Below, in pieces: positions 56,154-64,000 of a stretch of DNA of 64,000 bases (its first letter is position 1; each line of letters begins with the position of its first letter). The notes beneath the pieces were generated by a model. The model searched no databases. It saw nothing but the letters and a program-made list of their open reading frames with translations, and had not been told where the DNA came from. The DNA comes from Changpingibacter yushuensis (GTDB lineage Bacteria; Actinomycetota; Actinomycetes; Actinomycetales; Actinomycetaceae): NCBI RefSeq assembly GCF_014041995.1, contig NZ_CP059492.1:2480001-2544000 (forward strand), in the 5' to 3' direction. The translations under genes and the position numbers were made by a program.

Positions 56154-57965
56154 GTGCCATCGAACCCATTCAGATTCCTCTGTGCTAACTCCAGCAGTTC
56201 TCCACGAGAACTCCTATTGAATTCGGACGTGATCCAAACGAACACGGACTTCCAATCCCTCCCCGCCGGTGACTCTGAGAACCACCCCACAGCTCCACCA
56301 TCTGCTGACGCAGCCAGCCAAAGCGTCGCTGCCACGGCAAACCAAACCGTTGCGGAAGCTCCCGTTGAGGAAGCTCCTGTTGCGGAAGCTCCTCGACGAT
56401 TCCTCCCTCGGTGGCATCCCGACCCCGTCGCGTGGGTAGTGGCTTTTGTGGGCGCGGCGCTCTTCATTTCCTACTCGGTCATTCAGTGGAAGGCGTTCTC
56501 TGTACCGTCGTGGGATCTTGGGATCTTCACCCAACTGTTGAGGAAGTATTCCGAGCTCAGCGTTCCGATTGTGGAGATCAAGGGACCCGGCTTCAACTTG
56601 TGGGGAGATCACTTTCACCCACTCTTGATGGTGCTCACGCCGTTCTATTGGTTGTTCCCTTCAGGGCTCACGCTCCTTATCCTGCAAGATCTTCTTTTTG
56701 CGTGGTCCGCTGTACCTATCACCCGATATGCACGCAAACGTATCGGCCCATTGTGGGGAACAGTAGCGGGATTCTCCTACATTCTGAGCTGGGGCTTGGC
56801 AGAAGCGGTTCAAGCGCAGTTCCATGAAATCGCCCTAGCAGTTCCCCTGATCGCGTTCGGGTTGGTGCATTGGCTGGAAGGACGGCGCAAGCTGGCGTGG
56901 GTAGAGATCGGCCTTCTTGTGTTCGTGAAGGAAGACCTCGGGCTTACCGTGGCAATGTTCGGCCTTATTCTCATATGGCTCGCGTGGGGCGAAGAAGCAC
57001 ATCGAGGTGTGGTTGCTGAGATGCGCCGTGCGCAGGAATCCGGACATCAAACTCACACGTTGCGCCCGTTCCCTAAGAGAACGCGTGCGTCGTTGCGGCG
57101 AACCATCTCCGGAGGTGAAGCCACTACCGGGCTCTCATTCTTCATTTGGGGAATGTTCTGGTTCGTTGCCGCAATCATGGTGATTCTCCCGCACTTCAAC
57201 TCCAATGGAGGATGGGATTACACGCAGAATCTGTCTGAGTCCGGAACCGCCACAACTTCATTGATCGGGTTCCTTGAGAACCTCTTGGGACCGAGTCAGA
57301 AGATCGTTACGGTATTGCTGTTGCTCGTTGCCATGGGCGTGGTGGGATTGCGAAGTCCGATCTTCTTCCTCATGCTCCCTACCCTGGCATGGCGTTTTGC
57401 GGGCAACGTGACCTATTACTGGGGATGGCAGTGGCATTACTCGGCGGTCCTCATGCCGATCGCTATTCTTGCCCTTGTTGATGGCGTGGATCGGATCAGG
57501 GGCCATGCACGTGTGCGCCCAACGTATAAGCGATGGCTGGCCGGCACGGCGGTGGTCGTGTCACTTTTCGGCAGCATCGGCATGGCCTGGAATGGCCCGA
57601 TGGGTGCGCTTCTTCGCGGAGAAAAGACTGTAAACACAGTAAGCTCACAAGCTGCGCAGGGCGCCATTGATGCAGTTGGAAGCGGACGGAGTATTAGGTC
57701 AAGCCTTCAGTTCTTGGCTTACCTCATACCAGACAACACCGTCTATTGGACCGGAAGTGTGGGCGACGCCTACTTTGACACGATCGTTCTGAGTCCCGGC
57801 GATCTCTCTGAAACTGGCTATACCGATCCAATTGAATGGGCCAACACACAATATGGAAACTCATGGAGCCTGGTGTATTCAGTGGACGGATACAGTGTGC
57901 TCAAGCTTGACGGAACATTCAATTCCGACGACGCCATCGCTCCCGAAGTACTTGGCGTTCCGTAG
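56154..57965 (+). CDS. DUF2079 polytopic membrane protein (GT-C-like)
   Basis: A 603-aa protein: a Ser/Ala/Pro-rich N-terminus (about 1-85, with APVEEAPVAEAP), then about 10-12 transmembrane helices, with WGDHFHPLLMVLTPFYW near residue 150 (DHxxP is typical of DUF2079) and FHEIALAVPLIA. DUF2079 resembles GT-C glycosyltransferases. Its GTG start is 3 nt after the flippase stop, so the two genes are very likely co-transcribed and coupled; a later start is possible. Substrate unknown. Confidence 0.78.
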   Translation: MPSNPFRFLCANSSSSPRELLLNSDVIQTNTDFQSLPAGDSENHPTAPPSADAASQSVAATANQTVAEAPVEEAPVAEAPRRFLPRWHPDPVAWVVAFVGAALFISYSVIQWKAFSVPSWDLGIFTQLLRKYSELSVPIVEIKGPGFNLWGDHFHPLLMVLTPFYWLFPSGLTLLILQDLLFAWSAVPITRYARKRIGPLWGTVAGFSYILSWGLAEAVQAQFHEIALAVPLIAFGLVHWLEGRRKLAWVEIGLLVFVKEDLGLTVAMFGLILIWLAWGEEAHRGVVAEMRRAQESGHQTHTLRPFPKRTRASLRRTISGGEATTGLSFFIWGMFWFVAAIMVILPHFNSNGGWDYTQNLSESGTATTSLIGFLENLLGPSQKIVTVLLLLVAMGVVGLRSPIFFLMLPTLAWRFAGNVTYYWGWQWHYSAVLMPIAILALVDGVDRIRGHARVRPTYKRWLAGTAVVVSLFGSIGMAWNGPMGALLRGEKTVNTVSSQAAQGAIDAVGSGRSIRSSLQFLAYLIPDNTVYWTGSVGDAYFDTIVLSPGDLSETGYTDPIEWANTQYGNSWSLVYSVDGYSVLKLDGTFNSDDAIAPEVLGVP

Positions 57966-58329
57966 TGCTGGGGACGCCGTCGTGAAGCAGAGACGGCCCC
58001 ACTCTTCATAGCCACACCTCCCAGGCGTCCACCATTCAGATGCTTGGGCCGAACCTAGTTCCACATCGTGAGATTTTCCGGGAGATTCGTAAACTGCTTC
58101 CGTTGCCTTTGCCACAGCATTCTGCTGTGCTCCCGACGAAATCTCGCGCTCTCGGGTGATTTTGGTGTACCTCTGTGCGGCTAGCACGATCTTGCCAACC
58201 GCAAGGTGGCTGAGTGGTCTCGGTAGAATGAGTGTCCGCGAGTATTCAGGCGGATTAGTGCGGAAGCGCCCCGCCGGATCGCAGTGCGGGCACATGCCTA
58301 CCACTCCACACTAAGCACGAGGAGACCCT
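57966..58329. other. 364-bp gene-free interval before the uracil/xanthine permease
   Basis: No convincing gene. A TAGAAT hexamer at 58224-58229 on the plus strand is a possible -10 for the permease, about 100 bp before its start. I see no riboswitch motif. Confidence 0.4.
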
Positions 58330-59682
58330 GTGGCTCTGTCCTGGAATCTGCACGGCGACGGCAAGGCCGTCATGGCACATGAGATTGTCCTTCCTGAAGA
58401 GCGCTTGACCTGGCCGCGCACTATTGGCTTTGGCATGCAGCACATCGTTGCGATGTTTGGTGCCACCTTCTTGGTCCCTATCCTCACTGGCTTCAGCCCT
58501 ACCGCTACGCTGTTCTTCTCAGGCCTGGGCACCCTCTTGTTCATGTTGCTCACAGGCAACCGCCTGCCCAGCTATCTTGGCTCCTCATTTGCGTTCATCG
58601 CTCCGATCACAGCTGCAACAGCAGGCGACGGAAACCTTGCCCGGGCTTCATTTGGAATCCTCTGCGTAGGCGTGCTCATGGCGATAGTGGGGTGGTCCGT
58701 AGAAAAGTGGGGCACGGGCTGGGTAAACGCGTTAATGCCGCCCGTTGTCATGGGTGGCATCGTCGCAATTATCGGCTTTAACCTAGCTCCAGCTGTTCTC
58801 ACCAACTGGAATGGCGGCGGTACTGGCGCCGATCCCACCAAGTCGGCTGTTGTCGCGGCAATTACCCTCGTTTCAATCCTTCTCATCACTGTGTGCTTTA
58901 AGGGCCTGATCGGCCGCTTGTCCATCGTTCTGGGCGTAGCAATTGGCTACATTGCTGCCGCAATTGCCGGGATCGTCGACTTCGCTGACTTCAGGGCGGC
59001 AAGTTGGATCGGCTTGCCCGAATTCCATTTGCCTGGCAATCCCTTTTCAGATCCGAGCCTATGGGGTTTGCTTCCGGCGTTCCTTCCCGTAGTGCTGGTG
59101 CTCGTTGCCGAGAACGTGGGTCACGTCAAGAGCGTCGGCCTCATGATCGACCGTGACATGGACCCCGTTGCTGGTCGCGCGCTGATGGCCGATGGTATCT
59201 CCACGGTTTTCGCCGGCTTGGGCGGCGGATCAGGAACCACAACCTACGGTGAAAACATCGGCGTCATGGCAGCCACTAAGGTCTACTCCACCGCGGCGTA
59301 CTGGGTGGCAGGCATCTTCGCGATTCTGCTTTCCTTCTCCCCGAAGGTTGGCGCATTTATTAACGCCATTCCGGCTGGTGTGCTAGGTGGAGTGACTACT
59401 GCACTTTACGGTCTCATTGGCCTCATCGGCGTCAAGATCTGGATTGACAACAAAGTGGACTTCTCCAAGCCCGTTAACCAGTTCTCCGCCGCAGTCACAA
59501 TGATCGTCGGAATTGCTGACTTCACGCTCCACATCGGATCGGTCGTTTTCAACGGAATTGCACTTGGCTCCCTCGCAGCAATCATCGTGTACCACACCAT
59601 GAACTGGATCTCGAAGCGCCGCCAAGGCGAAGAAGCTGACGCATCAGTCGGCCAGCCAGAAGAAGTGGTTTACGTTCAGTAA
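58330..59682 (+). CDS. Uracil/xanthine permease (NCS2 family)
   Basis: A 450-aa, about 14-helix nucleobase:H+ symporter of the UraA/PbuX family. Family motifs are AMFGATFLVPILTGFSPTATLFFSGLGTL near the start, LVLVAENVGHVKSVG with the key Glu, and GLGGGSGTTTYGENIGVMA. GTG start with GAGGAG 6 nt upstream. Uracil (UraA-like) is favoured over xanthine by overall pattern, without certainty. Confidence 0.9.
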   Translation: MALSWNLHGDGKAVMAHEIVLPEERLTWPRTIGFGMQHIVAMFGATFLVPILTGFSPTATLFFSGLGTLLFMLLTGNRLPSYLGSSFAFIAPITAATAGDGNLARASFGILCVGVLMAIVGWSVEKWGTGWVNALMPPVVMGGIVAIIGFNLAPAVLTNWNGGGTGADPTKSAVVAAITLVSILLITVCFKGLIGRLSIVLGVAIGYIAAAIAGIVDFADFRAASWIGLPEFHLPGNPFSDPSLWGLLPAFLPVVLVLVAENVGHVKSVGLMIDRDMDPVAGRALMADGISTVFAGLGGGSGTTTYGENIGVMAATKVYSTAAYWVAGIFAILLSFSPKVGAFINAIPAGVLGGVTTALYGLIGLIGVKIWIDNKVDFSKPVNQFSAAVTMIVGIADFTLHIGSVVFNGIALGSLAAIIVYHTMNWISKRRQGEEADASVGQPEEVVYVQ

Positions 59683-59778
59683 GGGCGGTTACGCTCACTG
59701 CCTCTCCACGCTCCATTCGCAGCCTCAGCTGAGGATTCCGCGACGGCGTCGCACCCTCCCCGTTTTTCGCACCGCACG

Positions 59779-59784
59779 TAAGAT
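59779..59784 (+). promoter_or_regulatory. Candidate leaderless -10 (TAAGAT) for crcB1
   Basis: TAAGAT ends exactly 7 nt before the GTG start at 59791, so transcription would begin at the start codon. There is no Shine-Dalgarno, and no fluoride-riboswitch consensus in the gap 59683-59790. Confidence 0.5.
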
Positions 59785-59790
59785 GACTTC

Positions 59791-60264
59791 GTGGCTTCTC
59801 CTCCCATCTATCGTGATCCACGCGGTATCGCCCTCATCTTTGTGGGCGGAATCGCGGGATCAATTGCGCGCGGACTTCTCACTGAGGCGCTCGGCCCACT
59901 CACTTCCCACATTGGCTGGGGAACGTTGGTAGTCAACCTCTCGGGAGCCCTCATGCTGGGATTCATCGTGGGATTCATAGCCACCCTCCCTCCGGTCAAG
60001 GCGGAACGGGCTCGGAGCTGGTACCTAGTGTTTGGCACCGGATTCATGGGGGCCTACACCACCTATAGCACCTTGGTTAATGAATCAGTCAGTCAAGCCA
60101 GCACCCGGTTGGTTTCAGCTGGCGCGTACGCTGCTTTCACGCTCGTGTTGGGACTAGCACTCGCAGGTGTGGGAATGGTTGCTGGCTTGAAGGTAGGCAC
60201 ACGCAGCGAACTGCGCCGCGCCAAGCGGCGCCCCGCCACCCACTCGCAAGAGGATCCCGCATGA
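59791..60264 (+). CDS. crcB: Fluoride exporter CrcB, first subunit
   Basis: A 157-aa Fluc channel subunit with four helices: GGIAGSIARGLLTE, GTLVVNLSGALMLG (conserved Asn), TGFMGAYTTYSTLVNE and GAYAAFTLVLGLALA. The C-terminal tail is basic. Heterodimer with the next gene. GTG start, probably leaderless. Confidence 0.9.
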   Translation: MASPPIYRDPRGIALIFVGGIAGSIARGLLTEALGPLTSHIGWGTLVVNLSGALMLGFIVGFIATLPPVKAERARSWYLVFGTGFMGAYTTYSTLVNESVSQASTRLVSAGAYAAFTLVLGLALAGVGMVAGLKVGTRSELRRAKRRPATHSQEDPA

Positions 60265-60647
60265 TGCCGTTGCTTGTGTGGCTATTCATCGGAGTGGCTG
60301 GCGGTATCGGCGCCGTGTGCCGTGCCTGCCTTGATGCGGCCGTCACCCGAGCCTCCCGGCCCAATTGGCCAGCTGGCATCTTCACGGTAAACGTCGTGGG
60401 TTGTTTCCTGCTCGGCTTGATAACCAACTGGCTGATCGTCACTGGAACAGTGAGTCAAGACGTGGCACGGATGATCACCGTGGGATTCTTTGGAGGATTT
60501 ACTACCTTTTCCACTGCGATGGTGGATGTAGTCCAGCTTCTGCGCAACAACCGAACTCGCATGGCCATCGCTGTGTTCATGGGAACATTTGCATCCGGCA
60601 TCCTCGCCCTCGTTGCTGGGCATCTCGCCGGAACCTTCTTGGCCTAA
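60261..60647 (+). CDS. crcB: Fluoride exporter CrcB, second subunit
   Basis: A 128-aa Fluc subunit: GIGAVCRACLDAAVT, GIFTVNVVGCFLLGLITN and GFFGGFTTFSTAMVD (the TTFST motif for fluoride). The ATG overlaps the first subunit's stop by 4 bp (ATGA). Two paralogous genes imply a heterodimeric dual-topology-derived channel. Confidence 0.92.
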   Translation: MMPLLVWLFIGVAGGIGAVCRACLDAAVTRASRPNWPAGIFTVNVVGCFLLGLITNWLIVTGTVSQDVARMITVGFFGGFTTFSTAMVDVVQLLRNNRTRMAIAVFMGTFASGILALVAGHLAGTFLA

Positions 60648-60664
60648 AGCCCGCTCCTCTCCCC

Positions 60665-60700
60665 ATTCACATTCACATTCACATTCACATTCACATTCAC
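60665..60700. repeat. Hexanucleotide repeat (ATTCAC)6
   Basis: Six perfect tandem copies, 36 bp, in the gap between crcB2 and the GNAT gene, 14 bp before that gene's ATG. In the GNAT frame it would encode alternating Ser-His upstream of the ATG, if translation began earlier. Confidence 0.95.
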
Positions 60701-60714
60701 CCAACGAAAGCACA

Positions 60715-61257
60715 ATGAACACCTCCCTCATCCCATGCACGCTCAATGACCTTGACTGTCTGCGCGACCTCTGCATCCAAACCTTCACGCAAACATTCGG
60801 CGCCACCGCGAGCCAAGCAGACCTTAACGAGTACCTCACCAGCGCGTACTCAACCGAAGTACTCGCTAGTGAACTCGCGGACCCAAACTCGTTTACGTAC
60901 TTTGCTCTGGCCGGAAGTACGGTAGCCGGATACCTGAAGCTCAACGTGGGAAGCGCGCAGACTGAAGAAATAGGGCCCGATGCGCTAGAAGTGCAACGCA
61001 TCTATGTACTCAAGGATTTCAAGAAGTATGGAATAGGCCGTCTCTTCATGGAGAAGGCACTTGCGACCGCCAAAGAACACGGGACAACCACGATTTGGCT
61101 CGGGGTGTGGGAACACAACACTGACGCGTTAGGGTTCTACCGCCACTTCGGTTTCACTCAGTTTGGCTCCCACGACTTCCCCATTGCCACCGAACCCCAG
61201 ACTGATCTGCTTATGAGCCGCCCAGTGCATCTACCCGCGGTGACTCCAGCCTTCTAG
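60715..61257 (+). CDS. GNAT N-acetyltransferase (PaiA-like)
   Basis: A 180-aa acetyltransferase with EVQRIYVLKDFKKYGIGRLFMEKAL (strand beta4 and acetyl-CoA loop), IWLGVWEHNTDALGFYRHFGF as the final motif; the combination is typical of PaiA-like polyamine or diamine acetyltransferases. Start ATG 60715 is supported by the family N-terminus. A hexamer SSR sits right upstream. Confidence 0.85.
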   Translation: MNTSLIPCTLNDLDCLRDLCIQTFTQTFGATASQADLNEYLTSAYSTEVLASELADPNSFTYFALAGSTVAGYLKLNVGSAQTEEIGPDALEVQRIYVLKDFKKYGIGRLFMEKALATAKEHGTTTIWLGVWEHNTDALGFYRHFGFTQFGSHDFPIATEPQTDLLMSRPVHLPAVTPAF

Positions 61258-61350
61258 CCGATTCTGCGGAGGCCCGGCGATCCGTAACCCGCCAGATATA
61301 CCTCTTATAGAGTTGAGTATTCTTGGCATACTAGACGCAGGTGAGCGCCG

Positions 61351-61366
61351 TCGTCGTCGACGACGA
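61351..61366. promoter_or_regulatory. Perfect 16-bp palindrome upstream of pgm
   Basis: TCGTCGTCGACGACGA reads the same on both strands in the intergenic gap. It is 60 bp before the pgm ATG. Could be an operator or chance; similar GTCGTC runs in genes are coding for Asp/Val. Confidence 0.35.
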
Positions 61367-61425
61367 TTCGTCCACAAGGGCCGTTTGGACGGGAACGCTC
61401 CGTGCGAACGTGCGAGAATCGGATC

Positions 61426-63102
61426 ATGAACGAACGCGCTGGACTTCCCGCACTACCAGAGGACCTCATCGATGTCGATGCGCTCATCGCGGCGTACTAC
61501 GAAATCGAACCAGATCCTGCCAATCCGCTGCAGGCCGTTGTCTTCGGGACCTCAGGCCACCGCGGCTCAAGTTTTGACGGAGCCTTCAACGAGGCTCATA
61601 TCGCCGCGACCACCCAAGCGATCGTTGAGTATCGCGCATCGCAGGGTTTCGACGGCCCGCTCTTCATCGGGCGCGACACCCACGGCCTATCTGTGCCTGC
61701 TGAAAGAACCGCCATTGAGGTGCTCGTTGCGCAGGGTGTGGACGTCCGCATCGATTCGCGCGGATCCTACACACCAACACCGGCAGTTTCGCTCGCGATC
61801 CTCGTCGCCAATGGGGTTGGCAGCGAAGGCGGGCTCCGTCAGAGCGGCGCTGGGCTTGCAGACGGCATTGTTATTACACCTTCGCACAACCCGCCACGCG
61901 ATGGCGGTTTCAAGTACAACCCGCCCACCGGTGGACCAGCGGGATCAGACGCCACCAGCGTGATCGCCGCTCGCGCCAATGAACTACTGCGCGAGGGTTG
62001 GAAGAACATCAAGCGCGTGCCCTACGATCAGGCCGTTGCTTCGACTACAGGCTTCGACTTCCGGAAGCTGTATGTGGATTCACTGGATACGATGATCGAT
62101 TTTGAAGCGATCCGCTCCGCAGGCATCCGAATCGGCGCCGACCCCATGGGTGGCGCTTCGCTCGAATACTGGGGTGCGATTGCAGACAAGTACCAGATCG
62201 ACCTCACCGTGGTGAATCCTGTGGCTGACCCACGCTGGCCGTTCATGACGCTTGACTGGGATGGCAAGATTCGCATGGATTGCTCGTCGCCCTACGCTAT
62301 GGCCTCTTTGCGGGCGCGCATGATTCCCGACGCCGAAGGCAACGTTCCGTTTGATATCGCCACCGGTAACGACGCAGATTCGGATCGCCACGGCATCGTG
62401 ACGCCAGACGGCGGACTTATGAACCCCAATCACTATCTTGCTGTGGCAATCGAGTACCTCTTCACTCACCGGCCAGGATGGGGTCACGGAGCCGGTGTTG
62501 GAAAGACCCTTGTTTCGTCCTCGCTCATCGATCGAGTTGTGGCAGATATGGGCAAGAACCTCGTGGAAGTCCCTGTGGGATTCAAGTGGTTTGTGCCCGG
62601 ATTGTTGACAGGCACGATTGGATTTGGCGGCGAAGAATCTGCTGGAGGATCATTCCTGCGCAAAGACGGAACCGTGTGGACTACTGACAAGGACGGCCTC
62701 ATCATGGATCTCCTTGCATCAGAGATTCTGGCGGTAACAGGAAAGAGCCCGTCTCAACTTCACGAAGAACAGGTTGAGAGGTTTGGGGCTTCTGCTTACG
62801 CACGGATCGATGCCGCGGCTTCCAAGGAGCAGAAAGCCAAGCTCGGCCAGTTGGCACCCGAAGACGTAACGGCTTCAGAGCTTGCGGGCGAACCCATTAC
62901 CGCGAAGCTCGTAGCGGCCCCCGGAAACAATGCCGCCATTGGGGGTCTCAAGGTCACCACAGAAAACGCTTGGTTCGCAGCCCGGCCTTCTGGCACCGAG
63001 GACGTCTACAAGATCTATGCCGAATCCTTCAAGGGTGCCGAGCATCTTGAGGAAGTCCAAGAGGCTGCTAAGGCTGTGGTCTCAGCAGCATTAAAAGGCT
63101 GA
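61426..63102 (+). CDS. pgm: Phosphoglucomutase (alpha-D-glucose phosphate-specific)
   Basis: Interconverts glucose-1-P and glucose-6-P; 558 aa. [13 protein letters not shown] near residue 45, active-site Ser loop [19 protein letters not shown] around 150, metal-binding loop [10 protein letters not shown] near 315, [12 protein letters not shown] and C-terminal [19 protein letters not shown] 61426 lacks a Shine-Dalgarno; GAGAAT ends 7 nt upstream, a possible leaderless -10. The longer frame from 61402 is less likely. Confidence 0.95.
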   Translation: MNERAGLPALPEDLIDVDALIAAYYEIEPDPANPLQAVVFGTSGHRGSSFDGAFNEAHIAATTQAIVEYRASQGFDGPLFIGRDTHGLSVPAERTAIEVLVAQGVDVRIDSRGSYTPTPAVSLAILVANGVGSEGGLRQSGAGLADGIVITPSHNPPRDGGFKYNPPTGGPAGSDATSVIAARANELLREGWKNIKRVPYDQAVASTTGFDFRKLYVDSLDTMIDFEAIRSAGIRIGADPMGGASLEYWGAIADKYQIDLTVVNPVADPRWPFMTLDWDGKIRMDCSSPYAMASLRARMIPDAEGNVPFDIATGNDADSDRHGIVTPDGGLMNPNHYLAVAIEYLFTHRPGWGHGAGVGKTLVSSSLIDRVVADMGKNLVEVPVGFKWFVPGLLTGTIGFGGEESAGGSFLRKDGTVWTTDKDGLIMDLLASEILAVTGKSPSQLHEEQVERFGASAYARIDAAASKEQKAKLGQLAPEDVTASELAGEPITAKLVAAPGNNAAIGGLKVTTENAWFAARPSGTEDVYKIYAESFKGAEHLEEVQEAAKAVVSAALKG

Positions 63103-63352
63103 CGGCTTGGTGGTGGCTGGCGGCGAGCCACAGTCAGCACGTCGCCTCTATCACACGAGCTTTCGCTGAGCGCGTGCGGATCGCCCCACAGGGCATTTTC
63201 GTCTTCCGCACGCGCACCCAGCACAGTAGATTTATCGGAGTTGCCCTGCCGGATCTGGCGGTGCACGTCAGATCCTCGATCTGTTGGTGAACATGCCAGA
63301 TCTCGCCGAAGTCTCATCGGTCAGGCGAGGGGCCTCGAAATAAGGAGAGAGC

Positions 63353-64000
63353 ATGTCAATCCCCGCACCCGCTGAGGGCGTCGCAGATCTCGGCGTCACC
63401 GGAATGGCGGTCATGGGATCGAACCTTGCCCGCAACTTCGCGAGCAAGGGTTACAAGGTCGCAATCCATAACCGTTCGGCCGCCAAGACTGAAAAGGTCA
63501 TAGCCGAACACGGAGACGATGGCGAGTTCTATCCCTCTGAAACCATGGCGGATTTCGTCGCCTCGCTATCCAAGCCTCGGGTTGCCATCATCATGGTCAA
63601 GGCTGGCGCTCCCACCGATGCCGTTATTGAGGAACTTGCCGCCCTCATGGAACCCGGCGATATCATCGTGGACTGCGGGAACTCCAATTATCATGACACC
63701 CGCCGCCGCGAAGCCGATATTCGCGCGCGCGGGCTTCACTTCGTTGGCTCCGGAGTCTCCGGCGGAGAAGAGGGTGCTCTCAAGGGCCCATCAATTATGC
63801 CTGGCGGAACCGTTGAATCGTACAAGCGGCTCGGGCCCATGTTCGAATCGATCTCCGCACATGTTGATGGAGTGCCATGCTGCACGCACGTTGGGCCGGA
63901 TGGAGCTGGGCACTTCGTGAAGATGGTGCACAACGGCATCGAGTATGCGGATATGCAGCTCATCGCTGAAGCCTACGACCTCATGCGCAAAGCTCTGGGG
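63353..64000 (+). CDS. gnd: 6-Phosphogluconate dehydrogenase, 5' part (runs off the window)
   Basis: NADP-dependent decarboxylating enzyme of the pentose phosphate pathway. Translated by hand from ATG 63353: DLGVTGMAVMGSNLARN is the NAD(P)-binding loop, HNRS the second strand, IIMVKAGAPTDAVI and DCGNSNYHDTRRR follow, then GVSGGEEGALKGPSIMPGG and HFVKMVHNGIEYADMQ with the catalytic Lys. 216 codons are visible and the frame is still open at 64000. AAGGAGAG precedes the ATG. Confidence 0.96.
   Translation, partial: MSIPAPAEGVADLGVTGMAVMGSNLARNFASKGYKVAIHNRSAAKTEKVIAEHGDDGEFYPSETMADFVASLSKPRVAIIMVKAGAPTDAVIEELAALMEPGDIIVDCGNSNYHDTRRREADIRARGLHFVGSGVSGGEEGALKGPSIMPGGTVESYKRLGPMFESISAHVDGVPCCTHVGPDGAGHFVKMVHNGIEYADMQLIAEAYDLMRKALG

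Noticed and set aside
57879-58304. 141-aa minus-strand frame between DUF2079 and the nucleobase permease
   Set aside because: It overlaps the end of DUF2079 on the opposite strand, has no ribosome site and no family likeness.
59683-59790. Fluoride (crcB-motif) riboswitch before crcB1
   Set aside because: I could not find the GGNGATGG-type core in the gap.
61311-61330. HAIR site upstream of pgm (AGTTGAGT)
   Set aside because: Only the left arm matches; the right arm is not complementary.

Overview
The window is 64 kb of chromosome from a high-GC Gram-positive bacterium (Actinomycetota). Supporting signs are a dnaK-grpE-dnaJ-hspR operon with HspR-type (HAIR) operators at dnaK and clpB, a zinc-less DnaJ, DUF4921, DUF4235, DUF2218 and YwiC-like families, a split menaquinone pathway, and apparent leaderless starts. 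Moderate GC and gene content fit an Actinomycetaceae-like host (Trueperella/Arcanobacterium/Actinomyces relatives); this is inference, as there is no rRNA gene. I see no IS element, prophage, CRISPR array or rRNA operon.

Layout. 0-3.4 kb: HAD phosphatase, serine hydrolase, Na+/alanine-type symporter. 3.4-6.2 kb: clpB with a HAIR site, converging on the symporter over a perfect 15-bp hairpin. 6.2-9.1 kb: small housekeeping genes (GNAT, YbaK-like deacylase, Rv0909-like small protein, small membrane protein, gluQRS). 9.2-12.9 kb: a large secreted ExeM/NucH-type nuclease with a compositionally distinct repeat tail. 13-20.7 kb: GH13 enzyme, RlmC, patatin, DUF4921, CynX-like MFS, an unknown gene, and DUF2218 with a DtxR-like box. 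20.9-25.2 kb: the HspR-controlled chaperone operon. 26.3-30.1 kb: a thiamine ABC transporter behind a TPP riboswitch whose expression platform appears to hide the ribosome binding site. 30.2-37.1 kb: a tightly overlapped Mrp Na+/H+ antiporter operon (A/B fused, C, D, E, F, G) plus DUF4235, preceded by a 21-bp tandem repeat. 37.4-43.5 kb: dcd, menC/menD (divergent), menF and tRNA-Gly(CCC). 43.6-50.7 kb: NUDIX, two membrane proteins, an orphan hisC-type aminotransferase, HdeD-like and YvlD-like membrane proteins, purB. 51-58 kb: DedA, an uncharacterised 489-aa protein, a 927-aa flippase-like protein carrying a degenerate kinase domain, and a DUF2079 membrane protein. 58.3-64 kb: uracil/xanthine permease, a crcB pair (fluoride export), GNAT, pgm and the 5' part of gnd.

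How the genes work together. Protein quality control (ClpB, DnaK/GrpE/DnaJ) is linked through one repressor, HspR, that also represses its own operon. Sodium handling appears twice (AGCS symporter, Mrp antiporter). Thiamine uptake is feedback-controlled by TPP. Menaquinone synthesis begins with MenF, MenD and MenC here. The most attractive uncharacterised unit is the flippase/pseudokinase plus DUF2079 pair at 53.4-58 kb, which I infer to be a cell-envelope lipid or glycan module.
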